Below are positions 39,901 to 52,298 of a stretch of DNA of 64,000 nt, piece after piece. Origin of the DNA: Onchocerca volvulus (Eukaryota; Nematoda; Chromadorea; Rhabditida; Onchocercidae); the NCBI GenBank assembly GCA_000499405.2, contig HG738137.1:13571661-13635660 (forward strand). Direction: 5' to 3'. How positions within the stretch are numbered: the first letter of the stretch is position 1; every line of letters starts with the position of its first letter. Under the pieces are notes generated by a model. The model was not told the DNA's origin. It did no database searches and worked only from the letters and a program-made list of their open reading frames with translations. Position numbers and translations under genes: made by a program.

Positions 39901-40072
39901 AAATTACTTCAAACGATGAAGCCGATATAACATTTGTTGTTTTTTCAAGTAATTCTATTAGTGACACCCACAGCTAATGGATTTTTGACTGAATTGATCT
40001 AGCATAAATTTCTTAAATATGAGCTTCCCATTTCTCTTTCATTTCAAATTTATATATTAGTATTCATATATT

Positions 40073-40120
40073 GAATATATATATATATTACACATATATA
40101 TATATATATATATATATGTA
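40073..40120. repeat. (TA)n microsatellite
   Basis: Alternating TA with a short CACA interruption. Confidence 0.9.
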
Positions 40121-40234
40121 TTTATGCATTTAAATTCAAACAAATGTAATATTATACTAAATATGGAAAGGGGTGTCTTCAATTGATGTCATTAGCTTTC
40201 GTTCAGATAAAAAATGCTCTATGATAATTAATGC

Positions 40235-40765
40235 TTTTTTATACTGGAAATTGAAATCATAATTCTTTCAAATTATAATATCACTATTTTAAATATTATT
40301 TATTAAATTAATTATTCGGTTTGTTTTGCCAATTTCAGCCAGTGTTTCTTCATATCGGGAGTTGGAACGAAATTCCTTTCAAATTGTAATATTACAATCT
40401 TAAATATTATTTAATGAATCAATCGATCAGTTTTTATTTTCAGTATTTTTAGTTATTTTAAATATTATTTATTACTTTAACTTGGTTTGTTGAAGCCTGA
40501 AGGCATTATTATTAATTTTTTCTAATTTGATAGAAAGCAATTTTAGTTAATTTAAATTTCTTCAAACTGGAATCATATTTCTCCAAAATTGTAACATTAC
40601 TATTTGAAATATTATTTAGTGAATTAACTGTCTGATTTATTTTATCATTTTCAATTATAACTACTTCTTACATCGAAAATTCGGATCATATTTCTTTCAA
40701 ATTATTATCTTATCACTTTAAATATTATTTATTGATTCAACTGTCCGATCTATTTTAGCAATTAA
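40235..40765. repeat. Diverged tandem array, unit about 110 bases
   Basis: Four to five copies. Each runs GGAATCATATTTCTTTCAAA, then TTGTAATATTACTAT, then TTAAATATTATTTA with a TGAATTAA-like segment, a (C/G)GATT(T/C)ATTTT segment and TTTCA. Copies begin near 40240, 40365, 40461 (partial), 40570 and 40683. The copies differ by substitutions and indels. Confidence 0.65.
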
Positions 40766-42760
40766 ATGATTTATACAGTTGAAATTATTATGCAGAAAAA
40801 TATAAACTATTTTCAAATTTAAGCAAAAAGTTTTGTCAAATTTAAGTAAAAGTTTTGTTGGCTCATCAAATGTCCATAGTATTATCAATCTTTCCACAAT
40901 TTCCATGATTAAAATGAATAATAGTTCGATTCTGAATTAAAATTAAATTAAAAAAGGAAAAAAAGAAAAAATGTTTTCAACTTTATGTAAATTTTATTGC
41001 ACTAATAGTATTTATTCTAATAAATGATGGTACAACATAAATTATAGTCTTCTCTCTGATTTAATCGGATGAAATAAATTACCGTCATGAATCATTATGT
41101 CAAGGTTGATCGATGTGAAATTTTATTTTTTTATTTTTCAAAAATGTTTTTTTAAAAAGTCTCAGTTCTTTTCTTTAATTTACGAAAAGAATCTTAAGTT
41201 TCCAAATCTTTCTGTGTTCATCTTTACTGAATAAATTTATTTGTGCAAATCACCGATGAATATTTGTCACTTCGACGAATTTAATAAATATTTAAAATTT
41301 TACCGTGCAAATGATACATTTTGATAAATTTGTATATTTAAAAAAATATTTTGAAAAAGTTTTGTTTGAAGAGCAGAAATAAGAGGTAAATGAGAGTAAG
41401 AAGCGTACAGAATTAATGTGATTATTGTTGAGTTAAATTTCTATCTTTCAATTTAGAAAAATTCTTGAATAAACAATAGAATGAACAATGAATAATTGTT
41501 TAAAAATAATAATTAATACATTTGTTATGAATGATTCATAGAATTATTTTATTTTAAGGTACGAAGGAAGTAACTCTAAACAAAAATATGTTAAAAGTAA
41601 AAAGGAAATAATTTCAAAAAAAAAGCGGAAATAGTTCATAAATTTCGAAACTTCAATAAAAGCTTGTCATCAGATTAGATTTTAGTAAATATTCCAATAT
41701 ATTTTTCAATAATCTTTCATAATGCATAAAATATTGCACTAAATTATTATTCGAGATTTGTTTTCAAAAATGTTTATCAATGAAGACAAATTTTCTCTCG
41801 AATGCGTATTTTTGAATTGTAACTTTTGCATCCATGAGAAAAAATTTTCCAGCATCTTCATCTTTTTTATCCTTCTTTTCCCTTTCCCTAATAAAACTTT
41901 TTCTCGAACAATAATAATTTCTATAAATAGTAAATTTTCAAAAATTTCAATCACAAAAACCCGAAATTTGTATTTATATCATAAATTTTATGGACAAGAA
42001 AATTAACGATAAATAGAAGAAATTGGCTGAAATCGAACGAAATATTTTCTTTTAAAAACAGAAAATGATAAATTACCTGCAATTATTGCCATTTATTTTC
42101 TATAATTGTTACCGTTCAAAACGAATTATCCATGCACGAATGAAATTTGAGCAAAACAAAAAAAGAAAAAAGAGAAAGGAAACAAAGACTAGAAAAATTA
42201 GGGAGAATGTAAGAAATTGTAAAAGATGCGAATAAAAATATCACTGATAATTATTTTAAATATATAGATAAATAATTGAGTTATGATAATTGTTTTAGAT
42301 ATATGTAAACAATTGAGTTATTTATTTTTGGTTTTCATTTGCTTATTTTATGTATCGTTTTTGTTGACCTTATCTTATCATTGATACAAAATGCCTCATG
42401 TATTACGATTTTTATGGATCAATTTATGACTATTGCAAGATTTTTTTCAACTTATTTTAAGAGGAAATTTTTTTTATAAAGAATTATATTCAAATAAATG
42501 AGTTATGCTTCTTTCGTTTTAGATTTTATGATGCCATTGATTTTCATATAAATTACGGTTCTGATATTGGCAAATCTGTCTAAATTTAAATACTTCAAAA
42601 TATCCAAATTAAAATTATAAACAACAAACAAACAACAAACTTAAAACAAAACTAAAAATCAAAAAATCAAAGGAAGAAATAATCTGAAAAGAAGATTTAC
42701 TTTAATAAAAAAAAAGAATAAAAAAAAAATTAAAAAAAATTTTTTTTTTTGATTGCTCTA

Positions 42761-42781
42761 CACACACACACATACACACAC
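42761..42781. repeat. (CA)n microsatellite
   Basis: CA dinucleotides with one T interruption, next to long A and T tracts. Confidence 0.9.
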
Positions 42782-43079
42782 TTTATTCTAAATTTTTGAT
42801 ACTTTTGATCTTTATTTTTACTTTTCTTATTTTTTTGTTCTTTTTTTTTTTTTTTTTTGTACAAAAACCACTTAAAATAATTTTAGTTTCGAGCAGGATT
42901 GAAAATTAGGTAAAGAGAAATAGGGTGACAATAGAAGAGGCGAGAGGAAGGTAATTTAAAAAATCTAAGCTTTGTGTAGTATCAAAATTATCATTTCATG
43001 TGAAATTATCAAATCATCATCTGATCTTTGTACTTTTCAATGGAGAAAATTGAATACGTGAAAATGTTTCTCAATGAAA

Positions 43080-43262
43080 TTGCTCTAGGGCATGTTCTAA
43101 AAGCAGAGAAATTGTTGTGAGCAAGTAAATAAGCTATTTGCTTATGCATAGCGATAAAATGAGATATTCACGTACGCTTGCGAGCGAATTAATATTTATT
43201 TTTTTCTCGTCCCTCTGTCAACCAACTGAACAGAGAGAAGAAGAATCGTCATCTTTGTAAGT
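43080..43262 (+). promoter_or_regulatory. GC-richer island with a strong donor; possible 5' exon/promoter
   Basis: An island in AT-rich DNA ends in CATCTTT|GTAAGT (donor at 43257). It could be the promoter and a non-coding first exon of the membrane-protein gene whose first coding exon is at 46518. A partial copy of GCATAGCGATAAAATGAGAT recurs at 43371-43391. Purely inferential. Confidence 0.2.
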
Positions 43263-46200
43263 AGCTCAAATGGATTTCCACCTTCAGATCAATTTTAATA
43301 TTCTTTTTTTTGATGTGTGGATTTTTCATAAAGAATCAATCCTTCACAGAGACGAGTAAAAAAATCGCTATGCATGATAAAATGAGATACACGTATGAGA
43401 TTTTTTGTTATCAAAAAAAATTTCTTTTTTTTTTTTTTTTTGATCCCAAAAGTTAAATAATACGATGTTTGAAAATTTTGCAAATATATATAAATGATTT
43501 TATTATGAACCTGAGATTATCCTTAGTTTACTATTGAAAGATAATCTGAAATTCTTGGAGTAAAATTTAATTTTTAATTTATGTCGAAAATATTTAACTA
43601 ATTCCAATTTTTCCATAGTTCATCATGTCATTACTTAAAGTAGTTATTTATTAGTATGATTAAACTTTGGCTTCAATCATTTATTGATAAGATTATCTTG
43701 CGGTTTACTATATAATTTGGTTCTTTTGGCTTGCTAGAAAATTATTGGCACTGTCTAGATATTTTTATCTCTTATTTTCTTGATGATGTTCATTGATCCA
43801 AAGAATTTCATTCTAAAGGATTGTAAAGTTTCCTAATTTAACAATTGATTCATACTAACAAAAAGAAAGAAAGAGAGAATTCAATCAAGATTCATATCTT
43901 TGAAAAAAGTTTTCAAAATAAATAAGCAATCAGCAGTATATACCAATCATAAAAAATGGCTGCAAACATTTCGTAATAATTTCATTTTTATATTTTAAAT
44001 CCTTATTAATTTTAATAATTTTCTGAACTTATTTATTATCTCTCGCAATGAAGCAAATGTATTCAAAAAGTAAAATATGTCTTTAGTACAACGGTAAAAT
44101 ATGACAATTTTATGTTTTAATATTTCGATTATCATTTGTTTCTATTATAATTGTAATTAAATATCATTTATAAATTGTGAACAAAATTCTATCATTATGT
44201 ACAGTTTTTGCTTTGTTCATTAGAAAAACCATACTCGATAATCTTCACGAATAAGGACATTTGAAGAATTCTAACTATTACTATTTCAAGCATACAATTC
44301 ATTAGTTTTATGGATGAAATTTGTTGAAATATTGTATTTACTTTTGTTACAAAGTTTTGATTTAATTTTTTTACAAAACCAAGAAAAAAGAACAAAAAAA
44401 AGAAAATGAAATTTGAATTTAAAAAGATCAAAAAAAGAAGGGGAAAAAGCAATTTATAATATAAATTAAATATTTTTCAAACTAATAATGAAATTAAATA
44501 ATCTATTATGCATGCAAATGAACATTTTATTCAATGAAATTAAAATTTAATTATTATCGAAACAAGTGATAGAGGAGGAAAGCAGAAAATTTATTTATCA
44601 CCTATTTTTCTTTCATTTTTTTTTTCTTTTTTTCCCATTTCTTTTTTCTTCCTGTTTCTCGATTGGTTTGTTAGTGAAAAGTTACTTTAATTATCGAGAA
44701 AAAAAAATAAAACTTCAAAATTATTTGCTGCTTTGATATCAACATGTTTTCTATGTTGAAAATTCAACAAATTGTGTCTGAAATCAATAAAAAGCAAGAA
44801 AATCTCATTGAAAGACAGAAATTAATCTTATTGAAATCTTTCCATTCATTCATTCCTTCTTACTTTTAACTTTCATTCCCCTTTTTCATTTCTCAAACAT
44901 CTAATTTTTTTTTCCATTTTCTTAACAAATAACTTTTTCTTTCATTTTCAAATAATGCCTTTTAGAATCTTTATTATTTTTTTTTTAATATGAGTATTCG
45001 AATAAATTTAAATTGTTCATTTTAATACTTGAAATTGAGTTATCATTTTAATTTTATGGGAGTCATGAAATAAGAAAAAAATATGAAGAAGGCAAAAAGT
45101 ACGAATTATTTCTTCAATTTTTCTTAAAAATTTAGAATTTTCTAAGAGTAAGTTTAATACAATGACAATAATTTTGGAAGATTCTTGAAGTCATGTGAGA
45201 ACAATATACAAAAAATGTCATATCGATTTAATAATGAAAATGATGGTAGAAACATTTACATTTAAGCAATATTAAAAAATTTGTTTTCAAATAAGAATTT
45301 TGAAATATTTAAACATTGCAAGAGTAGCATTACAAGAGTATTTGATGAGAAATAATGCAAATTTTAGAGATAAATGTCAATTAAGCATTGAAAATATATT
45401 GAAATGTGGAGTTAAAATTTTTTATTATTTAATCAGTGGAATTGAAATTTAATTATTATCAAAATTTAAAATGTTCGAAAGATTTCCAGCACAGAACGAA
45501 CAATTATACAACAAAAAATCGATGTATCGAAATTCTTTTTATTCTGATACAGTATGAAAAAAAAAAAAAAAAAGAAAAGAAACAGAAGGAAAATCGAAAA
45601 TCTCTAATGTTTATATGGCTTATCTTTGTGATAATATTAAAAAGTTCAGAATCATACGAATTTAGATATCATACGTAAAAATTTCAGTTTACAATATTAT
45701 TTCACGTATTATTTCACGCATAAATTAACATGTTCTTATTTTTATTGCGTGATGTATGCGATAATCGTCTTTTTTTTTGATAATTATTTTTTATTTCTTG
45801 AAAAATTAAGATAAAATATCCTTCATTATTTAATAATTCTATCTATTAAAAACTTATGCAAGTTTATTTGGGAACAAAAAATATTTGATACTAAATGAAT
45901 TTGTTATGACATCTGTTAATTTTATTTAATGCAAACTTTTTTCAATTTTTTATTTCCTTTTGTTTGAAATTGATCTTTTACCGATATCATTCATATCAAT
46001 ATTTATATACAACGATGTTCATAGTTGTTAGTTTTGTAATTTATTAGACATTAAGTTTTCCTTTTTGAAATTTCAAGTTTCAGTTACCTTTTAGATTTCA
46101 TTTGATAATTTATAAGTCTCAGATAAATGTAGCTGTTCTATAAAATGTTAAGCAAAATTTGAAAAAATCTCGGGGATTTTTGGGAACACATCAATTTATT

Positions 46201-46517
46201 CCTTTTATTTATTAAATTATTATTATTTCATTGAATTCTTGTTATTCATCAAATTTTATTAAATTCGTATTATTCAATTCAAGCATATCTGCGAAAAGAA
46301 TGAATAAGTGAAATTCCCAAGTTTCAGGAATTCAATATTCTAGCAAATTCGTATTAATCATTTATTGATTTATTCAATTCAGTTCTATTCAATTCAATTC
46401 AATCCATCTGTATGAGATATAATTATTAGCATTTAATGCATTTGTTTGATTGACAATTTGATCGAATAAATATTTTATTCAAAAATGATTTAATGAAATG
46501 TCTATATTCGTGAAACG

Positions 46518-49500
46518 ATGAATTATGCAAAATTCAAAAATCATTCGATAAATCAATCATTCGATACAATTATTTTACTATGGCAATTAGTTATAACGAC
46601 AATTTATTGCCATCCAAATATGGACGAAAAATTTGTCGCCGATATTGTACCGATGAATATTATTGTTTTACCCAAAAATTGTAAGTGTTATTTTATTAGT
46701 AAATTAATTTTTTATTTCTACTTGTTCAATTTCAATTTTTATATCATTTTTTAATAATTTTTGATTTCAAATAGATCAAATTTGTGAAATCATATGAATA
46801 AGATGACAGAGATATAATTTCAGTATTAGGAATGTTTTCACAGGTAAGCTATCAGTAATACTGTTATTACTAAATCATAGAATGAAACTTATTTATTTCA
46901 TCTATTTTCTTAAAACGACTGAGCAATATCACAGCTTATCAAAATGCTAAGATGTATTCCCAAACAAGTTTATAAGATGTATTCCAGAAAATTTTCGGCA
47001 AGACGAAAAAATGTTGTATATTGACCGATTAAAGTCATGATATCTATGGTCCGAATAACTAAAAATCAAGTGATTAAAGATATATATTATGCAATCTTTC
47101 TCATTCATATCCGAAAAATTCACTTTGAATAAACCAATGACCATACCAATACGGTAATCCGATGATAATTCGGTTCATTCCAATATTATTATTCGAAAAA
47201 ATTTTAGCAAAGCAAGTCAGCGATAAATTGAAGGAAAAAAATGATTCAGAAATGGCATTGCATGTATCTGAAATAACCGGATCAATTAACTACAGGAAAT
47301 CATCAAATTTAACCATTTTTGGAAACGATAGTTTCGAAACTAAAAACGGTAAGCTCTATCCTTTTGTCATGTAAAAATGATAGCATTATCCAGAAAAGAA
47401 CATAGATTAAATAAATAATGTTTAAATATGAATAAATTAAAAAATAAGATATAAAAGAAACTGTACAGTACACAGTAATTTTGAGGGATGCTGTTGTCGC
47501 TGTTTCTTTTTGACCGTGACAAAATTGCAGGGGTGAATTCTGTTTTCAGTTCTCACAGGTTTCTTGAATTTTGTTGTTCCACTCACTTGGAAACAAACCT
47601 CAAACTTGGTTAATTAAACCTTATTATAAAAAATTTGTTGACCAACGAATGCAGCAATTATATCAACAACAATTATATCAAACATGCAATTTCGATAATA
47701 TCAATGAGACAACTTTTATGAAGAGAACATAATACAAAGAAAAAGAGATTTGGTTACGCAATAAAAAAAAATCCAATACCACGAACTGGACCATTCGACT
47801 GAGCTTTTGGCTGTTCATTCTTTGAAATAATTTTTGTACTCAGGGCCCTCTTCTTCATCGTGGATGGAAGATCCTGATGTCGTTTTCGAGCTACAAAAAA
47901 GCTCCTTTGTTTTCTTAGGAGTATGCGCCTTTGTTAGTGCATGAGAATAGGTTGTGCGTGATGAAAGAGAGCTCTTTTTTGAAGCTCACTGACTGAATAG
48001 ACAAAAAAAAAAAAAAGAAAAAAGTAATTTCACAACTAAGTACAGCAAATACGCAATATCAAATATAAAACAAAGGAATCACTGGTTCTCTTCTTTTGCC
48101 TTCGCGATTTCAGTGACACTCGGTATGCGAGGATTTAAAAGTCTAGACTTTCACAGCTGAAGATTTCTAAAAGGATAAATGTCCTGTAGCGCGTGTCAAT
48201 CGTATACTGTTCGACATCCTCACAACAGCAGATCGACAAAGTCCGTCCTTTCTCCCTTTTTCCACTCGACTCATTTTCCAGGAATTTCTTGGACCTTCAC
48301 CTTTTAAGAATACTACCTCACCAATGATTGGCTTTCGACGTATGCGACTGTAAGAATTTTTATGCGATTTTCGCGTTCTTTTCCTCAATTCTTCCAAATA
48401 CTTCTCTTGCCATATTTTCCGCAAACGTTGCAACTTTCTTCGGATATTCTGATAACGATTGATTAAATTCTGCTGAATGGATATATTCGATTCGTCATTC
48501 TCATGCAATTTGTTCTGTATTCCAATGAATTTTTCGCATCATTATGGTCAGGCCATAAAAAATTCCCTCGACATAATACTTGCTCTCCTTCCTTCTCATA
48601 ATCTACTAATGATCTTTCATTTACTAAAGATTCAACCTCGGTTATCAGCGTGTTGAATTCGTCTTCTTCTAAAAGGTTTTTCTTAACTGCTCTCTGTAAA
48701 GTTCTCTTTACTACTCCAACCATCCTTTCGTAAACATCTCCTTGCCAAGGAGCTCCTGGAGTAATGAATTGCCATTTTAATGGCTTTTGATCTTGATTGC
48801 TATTCTCTTGTATTAATTTGGAAGCTAGAACAAAGTTCTTGGCATTATCGGACAACACAAAATCTGGACGTCTCCTTCGGCTAACAAATCTTCTGAAGGT
48901 TTGCATGAAAGCCTCAGCAGACATGTTTTTCATGACTTCCATATGAATGGCTCTCGTGACTAGGTACGTAAATAAAGCCACCCAGCGCTTTGATATTGTC
49001 CCGTTCTTTACCCATATTGGACCAAAGGGATCTACCCCGATTTTCTCGAAGGTCTACTTACTGTCATTCTTTCTGGTGAATAAGGTGGAAACTCTGGCTG
49101 TTCGAATGGCGTGACATTCCACCTGGTACATCCTCTACAGTTTTCTCAGAATGAATTTTACGTATGTTTTTCCATAGGGTGTCCAATACGTTTGCCGGAT
49201 TTTGACCCAAGTTAAATTGGCAGAAGCGTGAAACATTTTTTCGTGGTACTGTTTTACGATCAGCTCCGCAATTCTTCCTTTACAAATGAAATACGGGAAA
49301 TTCGTTAATTTTGATCGAGACCATCTTAGTCTCACCAGACACTTCCAGAGATCATCAGCATCACGCATAATCCCCACTTTTCTATGTCTTCCTGAGGTAC
49401 TTTGGACTGTGCCATTCTCACTGCAGTTTCTTTGACTGCTCATAATCATGAGAGAAAATAGCTCATAGCTCCTTCCCTCCTCGCTCTCTCTCTCTCTCTC

Positions 49501-51543
49501 TCTTTCTCTTTGTCTTTCCCTTTCTCTCTCTCTTTTTATCCTTTCCTCTAAAACGAATTCAATATTTTTTTACTCCAAAATGAAAATCATTGAAATATCC
49601 AAGATTAAAGCTTCTTCTTTCAAATTTTGATAAAACTTAAAATAATCTGTTCAAATACATAAATAAGGAATTTATATAGGATCAGATAGATTAAAGCTAA
49701 ATTAAAATGAAGTTCAATGCTGCTAAAATTAGAAAGAGATTTTGTTTGGAAAGATTCTCATCACTTTTTTTTTTTTTTTTTGTTTTTCAATGTACAAAAT
49801 ATTGCTCATTTTTCAATTTCTTCTTTAAATTTGAACTCCAGTGGCAAATAAAAGTGGCTAATATTAGAAGAAAAATGAATACAATAAATGAGTAAAATGC
49901 AAGATTAGATTCAAGAGGCGAACAAAATGAGAGGCATAAAATTACAAGGAATAAATATTAATTTGAAAACTTTTAACTCGATTTAAGTTTAACATTTAAA
50001 TTTTTTCTTTAGTGATAAGTTAATTTTAAATATAAATAATTATCATATCTTCGAACGTATATATGATGATTGATTTGCATAGTATTACTTTAATTTTAAT
50101 TTTAATTGATTTCGATTTTTCGATTTTCTGGTTTTACTTAACTTTTAATAATTTTAATTATTATAAATTTTAGCAGAAGATTTAATTGCATTCTACGATT
50201 CCCGACGTATCGCACATCACGTAGGTGATGTACCAACTACTGTGTTAATTGTTATTAGTGGTATTGCTGTTACAATTGCATTTGGCATTGGTATAAATTA
50301 CATTAGATTTTCAATGAAAATTTTCCAACTAATAAAAATTAATTAGTTAATTATTTGAATTAAATTTAGTTAAATTCTTTGTCAATTTGTCAATAGTTTT
50401 TTCGATAATTCATATTCAAAAATAATTCCTATCTTTATTTCTGAAAAAAAAAAAAAAAGAAAAAGAAAAATTCAATTCATTTAAAAAAACGAAAGTTTCT
50501 TATTTTCAAAATTTTTCTTTGAATTAAAAAATTATCAGCAATGGCATCAATTCTGTATCGTCATCGAAGAAGACTTTGCACATCATCAAAATTATATCGT
50601 CAACAGAAAAGTTCATTTTTTGCAACAGAAACAGAATCTCGTCCGTGGGATAGTCTGTCATTTAGCTGTTCGTTTACTGATTTTTCAACGTCAAAAATGC
50701 AAGTGAGTTATAGAATTTTGTTGTAATTTCAATCATTTCATTTTTAAATCATATTATTTTTAAGAAAATTTTCAAATTAAGTCTAAATTTATATCATTTT
50801 GGCGCTTTGCAATTATATTGAGTTTAATTTGATTTAATATAATTTAACTGATAATTAGTTTGAGATCTTTTTTTTTTGCTTTCATAGAACCATCGATAAA
50901 AATTTTAAATAGAATTGAAATTTGGATATAAAGTCGGAAAAAAAAAAAGAGAAAAAAATCAGTTTGGCAAAACCATGGATGAAATAAACAGAATCAGCAT
51001 AACCGAATGATTTATACAATTTTATCCGTTAATGCTAACTGAAATACGGTAAACCGGATAAATAAAAAGTTGCCAGCAGATCTTCTGGTAATATAAAGTG
51101 CGAGAAACGCTACTGATTTTGTTAAAATTACCATGATTAGAAATAGAATGAAATTAATAGAGTAATTAAAAGAACATATCATTAAATCATCGGATAAGTA
51201 AGCTATTAAACTTATCAAATTAAATTACTTCGAAGATTTCACAACCAAATTTCAGTTTCTATTTTAGCAACGGAATCCGAAGAAGTTTACGGAAAAATTT
51301 CAAGATGAAATTCCCCGAAATTTGACCCAAAATGTATTTATATCATTTCTTATAAATTCTAATATATTCGAAATGTTTCAGTTCCAATCATTGGAATCAT
51401 TATCTGACGATTCATACATTAATAGTTTGGATGAAGCAATCAGTTATAAAGCGTCAGTTGTATACAATAAATCAATCAAAAATGCATCACCAAAGTCAAT
51501 CACTGATACAGCCATTTCAGAACTTTCTGTTAGTGGCAAATGA
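46518..51543 (+). CDS. Unrecognised single-pass type I membrane protein
   Basis: Exons 46518-46680, 47208-47348, 50174-50290, 50539-50702 and 51268-51543 join with consistent phases into 286 codons. Residues 1-33 look like a long signal peptide (hydrophobic IILLWQLVITTIYC). An extracellular part of about 90 residues follows, with candidate N-glycosylation sites (NDSE, NLTI, NDSF). A membrane helix lies near residues 119-138 (VLIVISGIAVTIAFGI), followed by the basic stop-transfer RHRRR and a Ser/Thr-rich cytoplasmic tail (RPWDSLSFSCSFTDFS) ending ELSVSGK. All donors are GTAAGT, GTAAGC, GTATAA or GTGAGT, and acceptors are good. The last exon contains an optional in-frame 48-base GTATTT...TTTCAG intron. 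Intron 2 harbours a BEL/Pao remnant. No family recognised; a receptor or adhesion role would be speculation. The start codon is the least certain point. Confidence 0.7.
46824..46843 (+). other. Candidate 20-base frame-changing microexon
   Basis: In intron 1 of the membrane-protein gene, 20 bases are flanked by ATAATTTCAG and GTAAGC. Included after the first exon, they read LLGMFSQ and shift the next exon to an early TGA, giving a short secreted-like product or a decay-prone transcript. Confidence 0.22.
47462..48081 (-). repeat. Putative 3' LTR of the BEL/Pao remnant
   Basis: Read on the minus strand this segment begins TG (48081) after a purine-rich AAGGCAAAAGAAGAGAA that could be the polypurine tract, and ends CA (47462), as LTRs do. 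No second LTR copy is present to confirm the ends. Confidence 0.3.
48167..49449 (-). pseudogene. BEL/Pao integrase and C-terminal domain, frameshifted
   Basis: From 49449 downward the frame carries the His/Cys zinc-binding region (KQYHEKMFHASANLTWVKIR; the CxxC pair is in the next frame). The core follows, with RAIHMEV, the SDNAKNFV aspartate and the APWQGDVYERMVG glutamate; the first aspartate lies in the VDPFGP motif near 49030, so the DDE residues are all still visible. The last frame (48508-48167) matches the DUF5641 type (IWQEKYLEELR, GEVVFLKGEGPRNSWKM). Frame changes occur near 49135, 49055 and 48535, so no intact polyprotein is encoded. It is one degraded copy, not a host gene. Confidence 0.85.
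49470..49550. repeat. CT-rich simple repeat
   Basis: Polypyrimidine (CT)n with CCTT and TTTC interruptions, directly abutting the truncated end of the BEL/Pao remnant. Confidence 0.85.
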
Positions 51544-51989
51544 AATCTCATTTCTTTTTTTTTTTTTTTTGTGATTTGCTCTCTTTTTTTTTTTTTTTTT
51601 TCGAAAATTCGAAGCAAATACATCTTTCCTCGAGAGAGAGAGAGAAAAAAAGAAAATTTTGGCATTAAATTCCTATACATATTCAATTTCTTTTTATATA
51701 ATCATTGATGACAAAAAAATCTAATTTCACTCTTTTTAGAAAGTTGTACTTTTATTTTTTATGCGTTTTGTTTTTTCTCTTTCAAAGGAATAAGAAAAAT
51801 GTCATAAAAATAACTTAACTAATTAGCTACGTCAATTAATATCGTAATGAATACATATATATGTATACATAACTTAAAATATAAAAAATGTACTGACATA
51901 TACATTCATAGAATTTTTAAAGAATTTTGCCATATTTTTGTACATATGAAGCATATATTTCCACTTGAATTGTAATCGAATATGAAAAT

Positions 51990-52298
51990 AAGATAATCCA
52001 TATAGAAGTTTCTTCATCCTTAAAATTGGAAGTAAATGAGTTTAGAAATATTCATACAGTCACCAGTACTATCACACAGTACTTCTTTTAATTCATCTTG
52101 ATATTTTGAAATTGTTCGCGGAACTTATGTAGTTGTGTGTTCATGCTCAAAAGATGACTATAGATATGAAACATATTCTAATATATTTGACAGATCTGTA
52201 ATTTGACTTTTGGTTTCGGTAGTGAGATAACTTTTCGTCTCAAATGCTTTTCAAAATGAAAATTATCAATAGCTTTTAACATTAAAAAAGATGACTTA
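51990..52298 (-). other. Coding-like minus-strand fragments, unresolved
   Basis: Downstream of the small gene at 52299-52756 the minus strand shows protein-like pieces in different frames: RKVISLPKPKVKLQICQIY, ETKSQITDLSNILEYVSYL and PRTISKYQDELKEVLCDSTG followed by DCMNISKLIYFQF and a stop. They could be further exons of that gene, alternative ends, or decayed sequence; I could not link them with confident splice sites. Confidence 0.3.

Larger units (their letters stand above)
29345..46517. other. 17-kb AT-rich gene-poor stretch
   Basis: No gene with supported exons. It contains long T tracts (27 at 30662-30688, another near 31570-31600), an ATC run near 38822-38840, the repeats listed separately, and small GC-richer patches at 32.4, 35.5, 36.55 and 43.1 kb. 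Diverged copies of an ATTTCTTGTTCACG-type segment occur near 30855 and 31317. Confidence 0.5.
47462..49449 (-). mobile_element. BEL/Pao retrotransposon remnant (3' part)
   Basis: On the minus strand the order is integrase zinc-binding domain, integrase core, DUF5641-type domain and a putative LTR, the normal 3' order of a BEL/Pao pol gene. Gag, protease, reverse transcriptase and RNase H are absent: the high-coordinate end stops at a CT-rich repeat (49470-49550), so the copy is 5' truncated. It lies antisense in intron 2 (47349-50173) of the membrane-protein gene, and its GC content is well above that of the surroundings. Confidence 0.85.

Noticed and set aside
40073..40120. Alternating TA tract as an origin or matrix site
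   Set aside because: A plain microsatellite explains it; nothing else supports a special function.
41739..42006. Overlapping ORFs on both strands at 41.7-42.0 kb
   Set aside because: Both strands are open with AT-rich random composition, and there is no splice evidence.
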